A stretch of 64,000 nucleotides of DNA from Nocardioides alcanivorans (GTDB lineage: Bacteria; Actinomycetota; Actinomycetes; Propionibacteriales; Nocardioidaceae), in NCBI RefSeq assembly GCF_021555175.1, contig NZ_JAKGRW010000013.1, positions 46,387-110,386 of the forward strand, read 5' to 3'. The notes below the pieces were generated by a model. That model saw only the letters and a list, made by a program, of their open reading frames with translations, was not told the origin of the DNA and ran no database searches. Of the stretch, positions 49,984 to 59,325 are shown one piece after another. Position 1 is the stretch's first letter; each line of letters begins with the position of its first letter. The translations under genes were made by a program, and so were the position numbers.

Positions 49984-51177
49984 TCAGCGACGTGCGACAC
50001 CATCTCGACGTGCAGCCTCGGCAACAGCCGTGGCCACCGCGACGCCGACCCGCGGGTCGAACGGGGACGGGATGACCAGCTCCTCGCACAGGGCCTCGCC
50101 GACCAGGTCGGCCAGCGCGTCGGCCGCAGCCAGCTTCATGCCCTCGGTGATCGCCGTGGCGTGCACGTCGAAGGCTCCGCGGAAGATCCCCGGGAAGGCG
50201 AGCACGTTGTTGATCTGGTTGGGGAAGTCCGAACGGCCCGTGGCGACCACGCGGGCGTGACGGTGGGCCACGTCGGGGTGCACTTCGGGCATCGGGTTGG
50301 CGAGGCCGAAGATGATCGCGTCGTCGGCCATGGTCGCCACGACCTCCTCCGGAACGGTGCCACCGGAGACTCCGATGTAGACGTCGGCGCCCACCATCAC
50401 GTCGGCCAGCGTCCCCTTGCGGCCGAAGTTGTCCGCGGTGTCGCGCGCCAGGTCGGCCTTGACAGGGGTGAGGTCGGAGCGCTCGGAGTTGAGCACACCC
50501 TGCCGGTCGGTGACCGCGATGTCCTTGATGCCGGCCTCGAGGAGGATCCGGGTGACGGCCACGCCCGCCGCGCCGGCACCGGAGATGACGACGCGCGTCA
50601 GGGCCGGGTCACGCTCGGTGAGCTTGAGCGCGTTCTTCAACGCAGCCAGCGCCACCACTGCGGTGCCGTGCTGGTCGTCGTGGAAGACGGGGATGTCGAG
50701 ACGTTCCTTGAGGCGCTCCTCGATCTCGAAGCAGCGCGGGGCGGAGATGTCCTCGAGGTTGATGCCACCGAACGACGGCGCCAGCCGGACCACGGTCTCG
50801 ATGATCTCGTCGGTGTCGGTGGTGTCGAGGCAGATCGGAACGGCGTCGACGTTGCCGAACTGCTTGAAGAGGACTGCCTTGCCCTCCATCACCGGCATCG
50901 CGGCCGGCGCACCGATGTCACCCAGGCCGAGCACCGCCGTACCGTCGGTGACCACGGCGACCGTGTTGGGCACCCAGGTGTAGTGACGGGTGTTCTCCGG
51001 GTCCTCCGCGATCGCCTCACACACACGGGCGACACCAGGGGTGTAGGCGAGGCTGAGTACCTCTGCGCTGTCGAGCTCCACGGTCGAACGGATCCGCATC
51101 TTGCCACCGAGGTGGAGGTCGAAGACCGGGTCTCCGGCGAAGGGATGAGTCGTGGCTTGCTCGGACGTGGAGGTCAT
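49984..51177 (-). CDS. NAD(P)-dependent malic enzyme (short, bacterial type)
   Basis: The 397-residue protein shows LSLAYTPGVARVCEAIAEDP, VAVVTDGTAVLGLGDIGAPA, MPVMEGKAVLFKQFGNVDAV, IFHDDQHGTA-type VFHDDQHGTAVVALAALKNA and VVISGAGAAGVAVTRILLEA. It decarboxylates malate to pyruvate. There is no phosphotransacetylase domain, so it is the simple form. It links the TCA cycle (kgd nearby) to pyruvate. Confidence 0.95.
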   Translation of the reverse strand: MTSTSEQATTHPFAGDPVFDLHLGGKMRIRSTVELDSAEVLSLAYTPGVARVCEAIAEDPENTRHYTWVPNTVAVVTDGTAVLGLGDIGAPAAMPVMEGKAVLFKQFGNVDAVPICLDTTDTDEIIETVVRLAPSFGGINLEDISAPRCFEIEERLKERLDIPVFHDDQHGTAVVALAALKNALKLTERDPALTRVVISGAGAAGVAVTRILLEAGIKDIAVTDRQGVLNSERSDLTPVKADLARDTADNFGRKGTLADVMVGADVYIGVSGGTVPEEVVATMADDAIIFGLANPMPEVHPDVAHRHARVVATGRSDFPNQINNVLAFPGIFRGAFDVHATAITEGMKLAAADALADLVGEALCEELVIPSPFDPRVGVAVATAVAEAARRDGVARR

Positions 51178-51289
51178 CAGGCGCTTTCAGTTCACGGGGC
51201 GGGTGGACGTGGGGCCCGTCGCGAGAACACGCATGTCTGGCGTGGGTGAACGAGCGGAACCAAGGGGGTCTTCCCGAGCCTCCATTGTT

Positions 51290-51658
51290 TCACATCGAGC
51301 CACGTCGAGGTCGCCTGGGCCACACCGCGGGTGGCCAGATCCGTCCCCGGACCACGGCCAGTACGTCGGCGCTCGCCACCACGCCCCGGTGCCGGGAGTC
51401 GACACCCTCGGCCGGGTTGTCGCTGAGCAGCCACCACCCAGGCTCGCCGGTACGCGTGCGCCGCGCCTCGCTGGCCCGCTTCACGACCACTGTCCCGTCG
51501 ATGAACCGTGCCACGACGAGTTCACCGGCGTGGACCTCGGCGCCGTGCTGCACCAGGAGACGCTCGCCGGCGCGCAGGGTCGGCTCCATCGAGCGGCCCC
51601 GCACCACCGCGAATCCCCAACGCTGACGCGGCCGGGCGCCCTGCACGCGTTCTCCCAT
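51290..51658 (-). CDS. sodX: Nickel-SOD maturation protease (S26/S24-type, SodX)
   Basis: ATG 51658 gives 122 residues: FAVVRGRSMEPTLRAGERLL (nucleophile Ser in RSMEPT), VVARFIDGTVVVKRASEA with the general-base Lys, and WWLLSDNPAEGVDSRHRGVV. It has no membrane helix, unlike general signal peptidase. Its divergence from sodN, 54 bp away, supports the role of trimming the SodN leader to expose the Ni-binding His. Confidence 0.92.
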   Translation of the reverse strand: MGERVQGARPRQRWGFAVVRGRSMEPTLRAGERLLVQHGAEVHAGELVVARFIDGTVVVKRASEARRTRTGEPGWWLLSDNPAEGVDSRHRGVVASADVLAVVRGRIWPPAVWPRRPRRGSM

Positions 51659-51712
51659 ACGGAGTAGTGTCGCACCGAGAACACCGATCCCATCCTCAGG
51701 AGGAAGCCAAGC

Positions 51713-52114
51713 ATGCTTGCGCGTCTGTTCGCCCCCACGCTCGAGGTCCAGGCCCACTGCGACCTTCCCTGCGGTGTCTACGACCCCGCTCAGGCCCGCA
51801 TCGAGGCCGAATCCATCAAGGCCCTCATCGGCAAGGTCGCCGACAACGACGACCCGGACTTCCGCACCCGCGCCGTCCTGATCAAGGAAGAGCGCTCCGA
51901 GCTGGTCAAGCACCACCTCTGGGTGCTGTGGACCGACTACTTCAAGCCCCCGCACTTCGAGGCCTACCCGCAGCTCCACACGCTGATCAACGAGGCCACG
52001 AAGCTCGCCGGTGCCGGCGGCACCAAGGGCACCCTCGACGCAGAGGTGGCCGACCAGCTGCTCGCCAAGATCGACGAGATCGCCGAGATCTTCTGGGCGA
52101 CCAAGAAGGGCTGA
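51713..52114 (+). CDS. sodN: Nickel-type superoxide dismutase
   Basis: The 133-residue precursor MLARLFAPTLEVQA precedes the nickel hook HCDLPCGVYDPAQARIEA. Cleavage after Ala14 would expose His15 as the N-terminal ligand, with Cys16 and Cys20 completing the site. The four-helix remainder (RAVLIKEERSELVKHHLWVL, PQLHTLINEATKLAGAGGTK) is standard. AGGAGGAAGCC precedes the ATG. It disproportionates superoxide in the cytosol; nickel-dependent regulation is usual but no Nur operator is evident in the 54-bp gap. Confidence 0.97.
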   Translation: MLARLFAPTLEVQAHCDLPCGVYDPAQARIEAESIKALIGKVADNDDPDFRTRAVLIKEERSELVKHHLWVLWTDYFKPPHFEAYPQLHTLINEATKLAGAGGTKGTLDAEVADQLLAKIDEIAEIFWATKKG

Positions 52115-52195
52115 CGAAGTCAGCCCAGCTTGGGAGTGGGTGGTGCGGCGCGCCAGCGACGAACCACCGGGGAAACCCGGCTGACGAAGTCAGGC
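52108..52195 (+). repeat. Two copies of a short palindrome at and after the sodN stop
   Basis: ggctgacgaagtcag occurs at 52109-52123 (8-bp hairpin GGGCTGAC-GAA-GTCAGCCC, 52108-52126, spanning the TGA) and again at 52179-52193, 70 bases on. It may stabilise the sodN mRNA end. Confidence 0.6.
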
Positions 52196-52215
52196 ACTCT
52201 CGTTAGAGCTTCTCG

Positions 52216-52257
52216 CCAGCGGCGGTGGACGTCCAACCGGACATCCACCGCCGCTGG
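52216..52257 (+). terminator. Strong hairpin terminator after sodN
   Basis: The stem pairs 52216-52234 with 52239-52257 with one C/A mismatch (18 bp) and a 4-base loop. Confidence 0.85.
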
Positions 52258-52282
52258 TGCATTTCCCGACGGCGTGAGTCGC

Positions 52283-52288
52283 TATGTT
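52283..52288 (+). promoter_or_regulatory. -10 box before the rsbW-like gene (leaderless)
   Basis: TATGTT ends seven bases before ATG 52296. It overlaps an earlier in-frame ATG at 52284 and favours the later start. Confidence 0.45.
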
Positions 52289-52295
52289 GGTGCGC

Positions 52296-52670
52296 ATGTC
52301 TCCCGATGCCGAGCTGCGCCTGCCTGCCGAGGCCGCCTACGTCTCCGTCCTCCGCGCCACGGCGGTGAGCCTGGCCGCCCGGCTCGACTTCACCGTCGAT
52401 GACCTCGAGGACCTGAAGATGGCGGTCAGCGAGGCTGCGAGCCTGGTGCTCGACCAGGCCGAGGCCGACGGGAGCCTCGACGCCGCCTTCTTCTTCGGGG
52501 CCGGCCGGCTCACGGTGACGGTCGGTGCGCGGACAGCCCACCCCGCCCCGGTGCCGCGGGACGACTTCGCCTGGCAGTTGTTGTCCGCACTCACGGTGGA
52601 TGCCGGCGGCGAGACGACGGAGGACGCCGTCTCGGTGACCTTCACCATCGTCTCCCTGGCCTCGGCCTGA
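52296..52670 (+). CDS. RsbW-like anti-sigma factor (GHKL ATPase fold)
   Basis: From ATG 52296 (or 52284) about 124 residues. The N-terminal LRLPAEAAYVSVLRATAVSL and DDLEDLKMAVSEAASLVLDQ give the helix with the Glu/Asn-region of HATPase proteins, although the canonical N-box Asn is replaced by Ala-Ser (SEAASL). GRLTVTVGARTAHPA and TVDAGGETTEDAVSVTFTIV follow. It would bind and inhibit the adjacent SigF-type sigma factor. Loss of a clear N-box suggests weak kinase activity. Confidence 0.75.
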   Translation: MSPDAELRLPAEAAYVSVLRATAVSLAARLDFTVDDLEDLKMAVSEAASLVLDQAEADGSLDAAFFFGAGRLTVTVGARTAHPAPVPRDDFAWQLLSALTVDAGGETTEDAVSVTFTIVSLASA

Positions 52671-52679
52671 GGCGGCCTG

Positions 52680-53470
52680 ATGACTGAGGAGACCGGAAGC
52701 CCCCGGAGAGCCCGTTGGCAGCGGTCAAGGCCGCCAGCGCAGCTCTCTTCGCCCAACTCGGCGATGCCGAGCAGGAGCACCGACATGAGGTGGTACGCCA
52801 CGAGCTCATCCAGCTCCACCTGCCGCTGGTGGACCACTGCGCCCGACGCTTCCGCAACCGCGGAGAGCCCTATGAAGACCTCGTCCAGGTCGGCACCATC
52901 GGCCTGATCAAGGCGGTCGATCGCTTCGACACCGAGCGGGGTGTGGAGTTCTCCACCTACGCGACGCCGACGATCATCGGTGAGATCAAGCGCTACTTCC
53001 GTGACAAGGGGTGGGCGATCCGGGTGCCCCGCCGCCTGCAGGAACTCCGGATGCGGATCAGCGGCACCACGGCCGAACTGACCCAGAGCCTGGGCCGTTC
53101 CCCCACGGCGAGCGAGCTCGCCGAGGCGATCGGCTGCTCCGTGGAGGACGTGGTCGACGGCCTCGAGTCGGGCAACGCCTATTCGACGCTCTCCCTGGAC
53201 GCTGGCGACAGCTCCGACGACGGCACCCTCACCATGCTCGACACGTTGGGCGTGCAGGACGACGGGTTGGAGAACGTAGAGCTGAGGGAGTCACTCAAAC
53301 CGCTCCTGGCCGCGCTGCCTCCGCGGGAGAAGAACATCCTCATGCTGCGGTTCTTCAAGAACATGACGCAGTCCCAGATCGCCACCGAGGTGGGCATCAG
53401 CCAGATGCACGTCTCGCGACTGCTGACCCGCACGATCGCGCACCTGCGCGAGGCGATGGAACAGGGCTGA
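52680..53470 (+). CDS. sigF: SigB/SigF/SigG-family sigma factor (probable frame break at 52700-52704)
   Basis: The main frame shows LVDHCARRFRNRGEPYEDLV, QVGTIGLIKAVDRFDTERGV, FSTYATPTIIGEIKRYFRDK (region 2), the region-3 SLGRSPTASELAEAIGCSVE, and the region-4 helix-turn-helix MTQSQIATEVGISQMHVSRL. ATG 52680 gives MTEETGSP in a second frame. One added C in the C5 run 52700-52704 joins them into 263 residues; otherwise the start would be TTG 52715. It sits 9 bp after the anti-sigma gene, the normal operon pair. Confidence 0.92.
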
Positions 53471-53494
53471 GACCAGGGACCACGCGCCCCCGGT

Positions 53495-53881
53495 TCAAGC
53501 CTCTTCGTCGGAGAGGTAGTCGATGCTCTGCGGATGCAGCAACCCGATCAGGACGATCACTCCGACGGTGACGAGCGCCGCGGAGACCGCCGTGGTGTTG
53601 CCGCCCCGGAAGCTCCAGGCCACGCCGAAGCCGATCAGCTGGGTGAGCACCACGGGGCTGCGCGCCCAGGACGACCCGTTGCGCAGCGCCACGGCGCAGA
53701 CGATGAGCCCGACCCCGCAGAGGAGGAACCAGGCCGCCGTGGTCAGCCCCATCACCCATCGGCCGCTCGCGGTGTTGACCAGCTCGAGAACGGCGTAGCC
53801 GACCAGCAGGAGGCCCTCGATCGCGGCGAGGGAGAGGGCGACAACCAGTGGCGCGGGCGGGGCGACTGCGGGACGATTCAC
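53495..53881 (-). CDS. Small four-helix membrane protein, unknown function
   Basis: The 128-residue protein has four hydrophobic segments (LVVALSLAAIEGLLLVGYAV, LTTAAWFLLCGVGLIVCAVA, PVVLTQLIGFGVAWSF, AALVTVGVIVLIGLLHP) and ends in the acidic tail IDYLSDEEA. No family is recognised. It is convergent with sigF, with 24 bp between stops. Confidence 0.75.
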   Translation of the reverse strand: MNRPAVAPPAPLVVALSLAAIEGLLLVGYAVLELVNTASGRWVMGLTTAAWFLLCGVGLIVCAVALRNGSSWARSPVVLTQLIGFGVAWSFRGGNTTAVSAALVTVGVIVLIGLLHPQSIDYLSDEEA

Positions 53882-54058
53882 GGGTCAGAGGCTATCTGTG
53901 ACGAAAGTGACCATCGGAAGGGGTTGTCTCCCGGCCGTTATCTTGCGAGATTAGTCCGTGCGCCTGCGACGGTGATTCTGTCTGCCCGCGCCACCCCGTT
54001 CTTGATCGTGTCCACTTCCGTGGACCACCACACCCGCTACAGAGGGAGTTCCCCGGCC

Positions 54059-54310
54059 ATGGATTGGCGCCATCGTTCCGCATGCCTCGACGAGGACCCG
54101 GAGCTGTTCTTCCCGATCGGCAACACCGGTCCGGCCATCCTCCAGATCGAGGAGGCCAAGCAGGTGTGTCGTCGCTGCGACGTACGCGAGCAGTGCCTCG
54201 CCTGGGCGCTCGAGGCGGGGCAGGACCACGGTGTCTGGGGCGGTCTCGGCGAGGACGAGCGCCGCGCATTGAAGCGCCGCAACGCCCGCGCCCGCGTGCG
54301 GACCGCCTGA
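54059..54310 (+). CDS. whiB: WhiB-family Fe-S regulator (WhiB1-like)
   Basis: The 83-residue protein has the four cluster ligands Cys9, Cys37, Cys40 and Cys46 (CRRCDVREQC). The GVWGG turn (QDHGVWGGLGEDERRALKRR) and a basic C-terminal tail for DNA binding follow. WhiB1 binds sigma-A region 4 and is NO-sensitive. Its pairing with the convergent pdtaS is the same as whiB1-pdtaS in M. tuberculosis (Rv3219-Rv3220c). AGAGGGAG precedes the ATG. Confidence 0.93.
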   Translation: MDWRHRSACLDEDPELFFPIGNTGPAILQIEEAKQVCRRCDVREQCLAWALEAGQDHGVWGGLGEDERRALKRRNARARVRTA

Positions 54311-54337
54311 GTCCCACCCACCGGGATCCCCAGGTCC

Positions 54338-55810
54338 CTAGTTCACCGGAAGATCGAGCGAGACCCGCGTGCCGTGCTCAAGCGGCGGGTGGGCAGGCTC
54401 GATCGTCAGGAGGCCGCCGAGTTCCGACTCGACGAGCGTCCTGACGATCGAAAGCCCGAGACTGGTGCTGCTGTCGAGGTCGAACCCGTCCGGCAGTCCG
54501 CAGCCGTCGTCCTCGAGCACCAGGTGCAACCGACCGACGAGTCGGTCCGCGACCAAGCGGATGCGTCCACTGTCGCCGTCGACATAACCGTGCTCGACGG
54601 CGTTCTGCAGCACCTCGGTGATCACCATGGCGAGCGCGGTGGCGGTCTCCGACGGGAGTACGCCGACGTTGCCGACCCGCTCAACGCGCACCTGCTCGCC
54701 CACGGTGCTCACATCGGTCACCATGTGGCCGAGCCGTTCGACGATCTCGTCGAAGTCGACGTTCTCCTCGACGGCCTGGCTCAGGGTCTCGTGCACGATC
54801 GCGATGGAACCGACGCGGCGTACGGCCTCTTCGAGCGCGCTCCGCGCATCGGGGTTGTTCATCCGCCGCGCCTGCAGGCGCAGCAGCGCGGCGACCGTCT
54901 GCAGGTTGTTCTTCACCCGGTGGTGGATCTCGCGGATGGTGGCGTCCTTGGTGACCAGCTCACGATCGCGACGACGGAGATCGGTGACGTCGCGCAGCAG
55001 CACGAGGGCGCCGGAGTAGTCGCCGGTCGGCCGCAGCGGAATCGAGCGGGCGATGAGGCTGACCCCGTCGGCGTCGATCTCGGTGTCGAGGTGCGCACGT
55101 CCCCCCAGCACCGCGCTGAGGGTCTCCTCGTCGGGACGCAGCTTCGGGGGCACCAGCTGACGGGTGAGATCGGCCAGCACGTGGCCACTGAGGTCCCCCG
55201 TGTGCCCGAGCTTGCGATAGACGCTCTGCGCGTTGGGCGAGGCATAGCTGACCTGCCCCGCCGCATCGATGCGGACGAAGCCGTCACCCACCCGCGGGGT
55301 GTCGGCGTGGGCACTGCGTGCCGCCGTGCTCGGGAAACCGCCCCGTTCGATCATGCGGTTGAGCTCGGAGGCGGCCTCGAGGTAGGCCAGCTCCAGCTGG
55401 CTGGGCGTGCGTACGCCGAGCAGGTTGGTGTTGCGGGCCACCACAGCGATCACGCGCTCGCCCCGGCGCACCGGGATCGTCTCGACGCGCACCGGGATGT
55501 CGGAGCGCCACTCCGGGTCACCTTCACGCACGGAACGGCCGTGCTCGTAGGCGCGGCGGAGCATGTGGTCCTCGTTCCAGGCGACGAACGTGCCCACCAC
55601 GTCGTCGTGCAGCGCCGTGGGCCCCGTGGTCGGACGCATCTGGCCGGCGGCCCAGAAGCCGGACCGATCTCGATCGGGCAGCCAGAGCACGAGGTCGGCG
55701 AAGGCGAGGTCGGCGATGATCTGCCAGTCGGCGGTGAGCCGGTGCAGCCAGTCGACGTCGTCGGCATCCAGATCCGTGCGGGACTCCACGATGTCGTCCA
55801 GGTTCGCCAT
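54338..55810 (-). CDS. pdtaS: Sensor histidine kinase, PdtaS type
   Basis: The 490-residue cytosolic kinase has a GAF domain (WQIIADLAFADLVLWLPDRD), a PAS domain (VGDGFVRIDAAGQVSYASPN), and the HisKA_2 phosphoacceptor IREIHHRVKNNLQTVAALLR. The HATPase_c domain has AMVITEVLQNAVEHGYVDGD and LVLEDDGCGLPDGFDLDSST. It has no membrane segment. Its regulator PdtaR, an ANTAR protein, is not in this window. A TATGCT box six bases upstream of the ATG suggests leaderless expression. Confidence 0.94.
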   Translation of the reverse strand: MANLDDIVESRTDLDADDVDWLHRLTADWQIIADLAFADLVLWLPDRDRSGFWAAGQMRPTTGPTALHDDVVGTFVAWNEDHMLRRAYEHGRSVREGDPEWRSDIPVRVETIPVRRGERVIAVVARNTNLLGVRTPSQLELAYLEAASELNRMIERGGFPSTAARSAHADTPRVGDGFVRIDAAGQVSYASPNAQSVYRKLGHTGDLSGHVLADLTRQLVPPKLRPDEETLSAVLGGRAHLDTEIDADGVSLIARSIPLRPTGDYSGALVLLRDVTDLRRRDRELVTKDATIREIHHRVKNNLQTVAALLRLQARRMNNPDARSALEEAVRRVGSIAIVHETLSQAVEENVDFDEIVERLGHMVTDVSTVGEQVRVERVGNVGVLPSETATALAMVITEVLQNAVEHGYVDGDSGRIRLVADRLVGRLHLVLEDDGCGLPDGFDLDSSTSLGLSIVRTLVESELGGLLTIEPAHPPLEHGTRVSLDLPVN

Positions 55811-55816
55811 GGAGTC

Positions 55817-55822
55817 AGCATA
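55817..55822 (-). promoter_or_regulatory. -10 box of pdtaS (leaderless)
   Basis: TATGCT ends six bases before the ATG at 55810. Confidence 0.5.
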
Positions 55823-55895
55823 GGAGTGGAGGGCCGCGGCCGCGCTGGCGCATCGGGCTTTCGCTTCCGACCCCGGATGCTGGCAAACTGGGGGT

Positions 55896-56740
55896 ATGGC
55901 ATCGGGCTACTGGGACCAGGTGAGAGCCAGCGGGCTCGAGGTTCCTCCCGACCGTCCCCTCGACGACCTCACCGCGGAACTCACCGCGATGCTGGGCAGC
56001 ACCGACCCGCTGCGCCGTGACCGCACCGCCTATGAGGTCCTGGCCGGCTGGATCAGCCGCGGCGTCTACGACGACCTCCTCCCGGGGTTGGGCGACGGCA
56101 TGGTGGCCGGCCTGCGCGCCGGTGTCGGCGAGGCGGGCACCGACAGTGTCTTCCGCCGCAGTTTCTCCGCGTTGGTGCTCACCGAGTGCCTCGAACGCGA
56201 CAACCGCGCCAACATCCTCACCCCGGACCGGGTGCTCACCTGGGGCGACCGGATCGCGGCATGGCTCCTCGACGAGCGCGACACCCGTGGCTTCGTGAAG
56301 GGCAAGGGCTGGGCCCACGCGCTGGCTCACGGCGCCGACGCCATCTCGGCGCTCGCCGACTCGACCCATGTCGAGCTCACCGAGCTCACCGTGCTGCTGG
56401 ACGTGCTCGGCGAGCGGGTACTGATCCCCCGGGCCTCTCGCTGGAGGCGGGCGAGGCCGACCGCTTGGCTGCCGCAGCGCTGCGCATCCTGCAGCGCGAC
56501 GTCGTCCCGATGGAGCTGTTCGAGCCTTGGGCCCAGCGCATCGCCGATGCCGCGAGGCCCGCGCTGGAGGACGACAACCCCTATCCCCTCACCCTGCTCC
56601 CCCAGGCCTTCCTGCGCTCGCTCCACCTGCAGCTGTCGGTGGGCAACAAACGGCCGCGCGACCGCGCCGACCAACTGCTCGTGCTGGTCGATGCCCTGCG
56701 CTTCAGCAACCCGACGCACCTGGCTGCCCGCAGGCACTGA
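55896..56740 (+). CDS. DUF2785 domain protein (frame broken at 56426-56430)
   Basis: The first frame runs from ATG 55896: LTAMLGSTDPLRRDRTAYEV, then GFVKGKGWAHALAHGADAIS and ELTVLLDVLGERVLIP. A C5 run at 56426-56430 then shifts it. One added C continues GLSLEAGEADRLAAAALRIL, PLTLLPQAFLRSLHLQLSVG and ALRFSNPTHLAARRH to a stop at 56740, giving 281 residues. The KGWAHALAHGAD block is typical of DUF2785. The protein is all-helical and its role is unknown. Confidence 0.75.
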
Positions 56741-56777
56741 CGCGCCAGCGTTGTCCCTGAGGGGTTGCGACTCCCCG

Positions 56778-56783
56778 TAGTGT
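56778..56783 (+). promoter_or_regulatory. -10 box of the ThDP-enzyme gene (leaderless)
   Basis: TAGTGT ends seven bases before ATG 56791. It overlaps an alternative GTG start at 56782 and so favours the ATG. Confidence 0.55.
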
Positions 56784-56790
56784 GAGTCGT

Positions 56791-58460
56791 ATGATCGACA
56801 TCACATCGTCCGAGTCCACGCTGACGGGGCACGCCGGCGAGCACGCCGTCGCCGTGGCCCGCGCGCACGGCGTGGAGCACATGTTCACCCTCTCCGGGGC
56901 CCACGTCTTCCCGATGTACGACGGAGCGGTGAAGGCCGATCCGCCGATGCGCCTGGTCGACGTCCGCCACGAGCAGACCGCCGCCTTCGCAGCCGAGGCC
57001 ACCGGCAAGTTGACCCGCACCCCCGGACTGGCGGTGCTGACCGCAGGTCCCGGTGTCACCAACGGCGTGAGCGCGATCGCACAGGCGCAGTTCGCCGGGT
57101 CGCCGATGGTCGTCGTGGGCGGCCGCGCACCTGCGAACCGCTGGGGCACGGGCTCCTTGCAGGAGCTCGACCAGCCCCGATCCTGGCCCCGGTCTCGAAA
57201 CTCGCCCGGACGCTGCCGACCGCGGCGGACGTCGCCGCCGGCATGGACGAGGCCTTCACCGTCGCAGGCTCCTCCCACCGGGGACCGGTCTTCGTCGACG
57301 TGCCGATGGATGAGCTCTTCAACACGGCGGAGACGCGCCTCGCCACTGCCCCGACCCGGGTGCGGGAGACACCCGACGCCGACGCCATCGATGCGATCGC
57401 CCGCCTGGTCGCCTCTGCCGAGCGACCGGTGCTGGTCCTGGGCACCGACGTATGGGCCGACGGCGCCGACGAAGCTGCCCTGGCGCTCGTCGAGTCGATC
57501 GGCATCCCGGCGATCACCAACGGCATGGGCCGTGGCGTGATCCCCGGCGGCCACCCGCTGTTGGTCACCAAGGCGCGCGGTCAGGCACTGGGCACCAGCG
57601 ACCTCGTCGTCGTGGTCGGCACTCCGCTCGACTTCCGCCTCTCCTACGGGTCCTTCGGGGGCAAGGACGGAGCCCCGCTCACCCGCGTGGTGCACCTGGC
57701 CGACTCCGCCGGTCAGGTGAGCCACCATGCCCACCTCGCGGGCTGGGCGCACGGCGATCTCGCCCTCGTCCTGACCGACCTGGGACACGCCGTCGACCGG
57801 ATCGGGCCGCGTGACTGGACACCGTGGCGCACCGCGCTGCAGGAGACGGTCGCGGCGACGGCGGCTCGAGACGCGGAACTGCTCGGCGCCACGGCCGACC
57901 CCGTGCACCCGGCCCGCATCTACGGCGAACTGGTGCCTCGGCTCGAGGACGACGCCGTGGTTATCGGCGACGGCGGCGACTTCGTCAGCTTCGCCGGCAA
58001 GTTCATCGAGCCCAAGCGCCCCGGTGGCTGGCTCGACCCCGGACCCTACGGCTGCCTCGGGGCGGGGCTCGGTGCGGCCATGGCCGCGCGCCTGGTGCGT
58101 CCGTCCTCGCAGGTGGTGCTGCTGCTGGGCGACGGCGCAGCCGGGTTCTCACTCATGGACGTCGACTCCCTGGTGCGCCAGAACCTTCCCGTCGTGATGA
58201 TCTGCGGCAACAACTCCGCCTGGGGGCTGGAGAAGGGCCCCATGCAGATGCTCTACGGCTACGACGTCGCAGCCGACCTGGCACCCCAGACGTCGTACGA
58301 CGGGGTGGTGCGTTCGTTGGGCGGCGCGGGTGAGACGGTGACCGACCCCAAGCAGATCGGTCCGGCCATCGACCGCGCCTTTGCCTCGGGGGTGCCCTAC
58401 CTGGTCAACGTGATCACCGACGTCAACGCCGCCTACCCGCGGAGCACGTTCGGGATCTGA
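56791..58460 (+). CDS. ThDP-dependent acetolactate-synthase-like enzyme (frame broken at 57175-57178)
   Basis: One base added in the C4 run 57175-57178 gives 556 residues. The Pyr domain has the cofactor-activating Glu in [20 protein letters not shown], then [20 protein letters not shown]. The central domain has [20 protein letters not shown]. The PP domain carries the Mg/ThDP motif [20 protein letters not shown] ... [10 protein letters not shown] (GDG-x(n)-NN). The family includes acetolactate synthases, oxalyl-CoA decarboxylase and 2-hydroxyacyl-CoA lyases. This one lacks an adjacent regulatory subunit, so a catabolic lyase is as likely as ALS. It converges with the amidohydrolase gene. Confidence 0.85.
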
Positions 58461-59305
58461 TCAGGCCCAGTAGGTCCGGGCCGCGTTCTGACCCCAGAAC
58501 CTGGCCCGGTCCTCCTTCGCGGCCGAGCCCACCACCTCGTCGAGCGTCGCGAGCAGCTGGCCGTGGGTGCCTGCCATGGTCTCGATCGGGAGGTTGGAGC
58601 CGAAGGCGACCCGGTCCCAGCCGAGGTGCTCGATCGCGAACTCCAGCCACGGCCGCAGCGTCGGTACCGAGAGGTCCATCGTGGTCATCCCCAACCCGGA
58701 CAGCTTGCACAGGTGCGGGGTGGATGAGGCGAAGTCCCTCATCGCTCCCTCCCAGCCGGTGCGCGCGTCGTCGTCGGTGCCGACCGGCCAGCCGGTGTGC
58801 TCCAGCACCACCCGCAGCTCGGGGTACCGCTCCAACTCGCTCAACCAGGAACGCATCGCAGGCGGGCTGGTCACGAGGTCGAAGACCAGACCGCGCTCCT
58901 GCAGCCAACCGAGCACGAGATCGGCAGCTGGGCTGCCGGGCTCGAGACCGTCGAGGACACGTAGTCCCCGCAGCCGGACCGTGGCGGCCTGGGTCTCCAG
59001 GTCGGCGAGCAGCTCGGTGCGCTCCAGCGTGGGGTCGACGGTGGCAACGATCGCGAGGTCGAGGTCGTGTTCCTCCGCGAACCGGTCCACCCAGGCCGTC
59101 TCCTCCACGTAGGCCCGGGGCTTGGTGGTTGCCGAGACATGGACGAAGGCATCAACCGGGCGATCGGTGCCCTGCCGGTAGTCCTCGAGCGAGAAGTCGG
59201 CGTAGAGGCCCGGGACGCCGATGGCTTCCCCCAGACCTTGAGGCCCGGGTACCAGTCACGGTCGGTGACATTGATCAGGTGCATGTGCGCGTCGACGGTC
59301 TTCAT
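58461..59305 (-). CDS. Amidohydrolase 2-family metal-dependent hydrolase (frame broken at 59228-59232)
   Basis: The N terminus VDAHMHLINVTDRDWYPGLK holds the HxH metal motif. One base added at the C5 run 59228-59232 continues as GVPGLYADFSLEDYRQGTDR, PVDAFVHVSATTKP and ETAWVDRFAEEHDLDLAIVA. RVVLEHTGWPVGTDDDARTG and RVAFGSNLPIETMAGTHGQL (the late Asp/Asn position) complete the TIM barrel of PF04909-type hydrolases. The restored length is 281 residues. Such enzymes open lactones or decarboxylate aromatic acids; the substrate is unknown. Confidence 0.82.
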
Positions 59306-59325
59306 GGTTCTCCTCGTGCTGGTCG

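Noticed and set aside
53882..54058. CRP/cAMP site upstream of whiB
   Set aside because: TGTGACGAAAGTGACC matches only one half-site, too weak to report.
56791..58460. Calling the ThDP enzyme ilvB
   Set aside because: No regulatory subunit follows and the family includes several lyases with the same core motifs.
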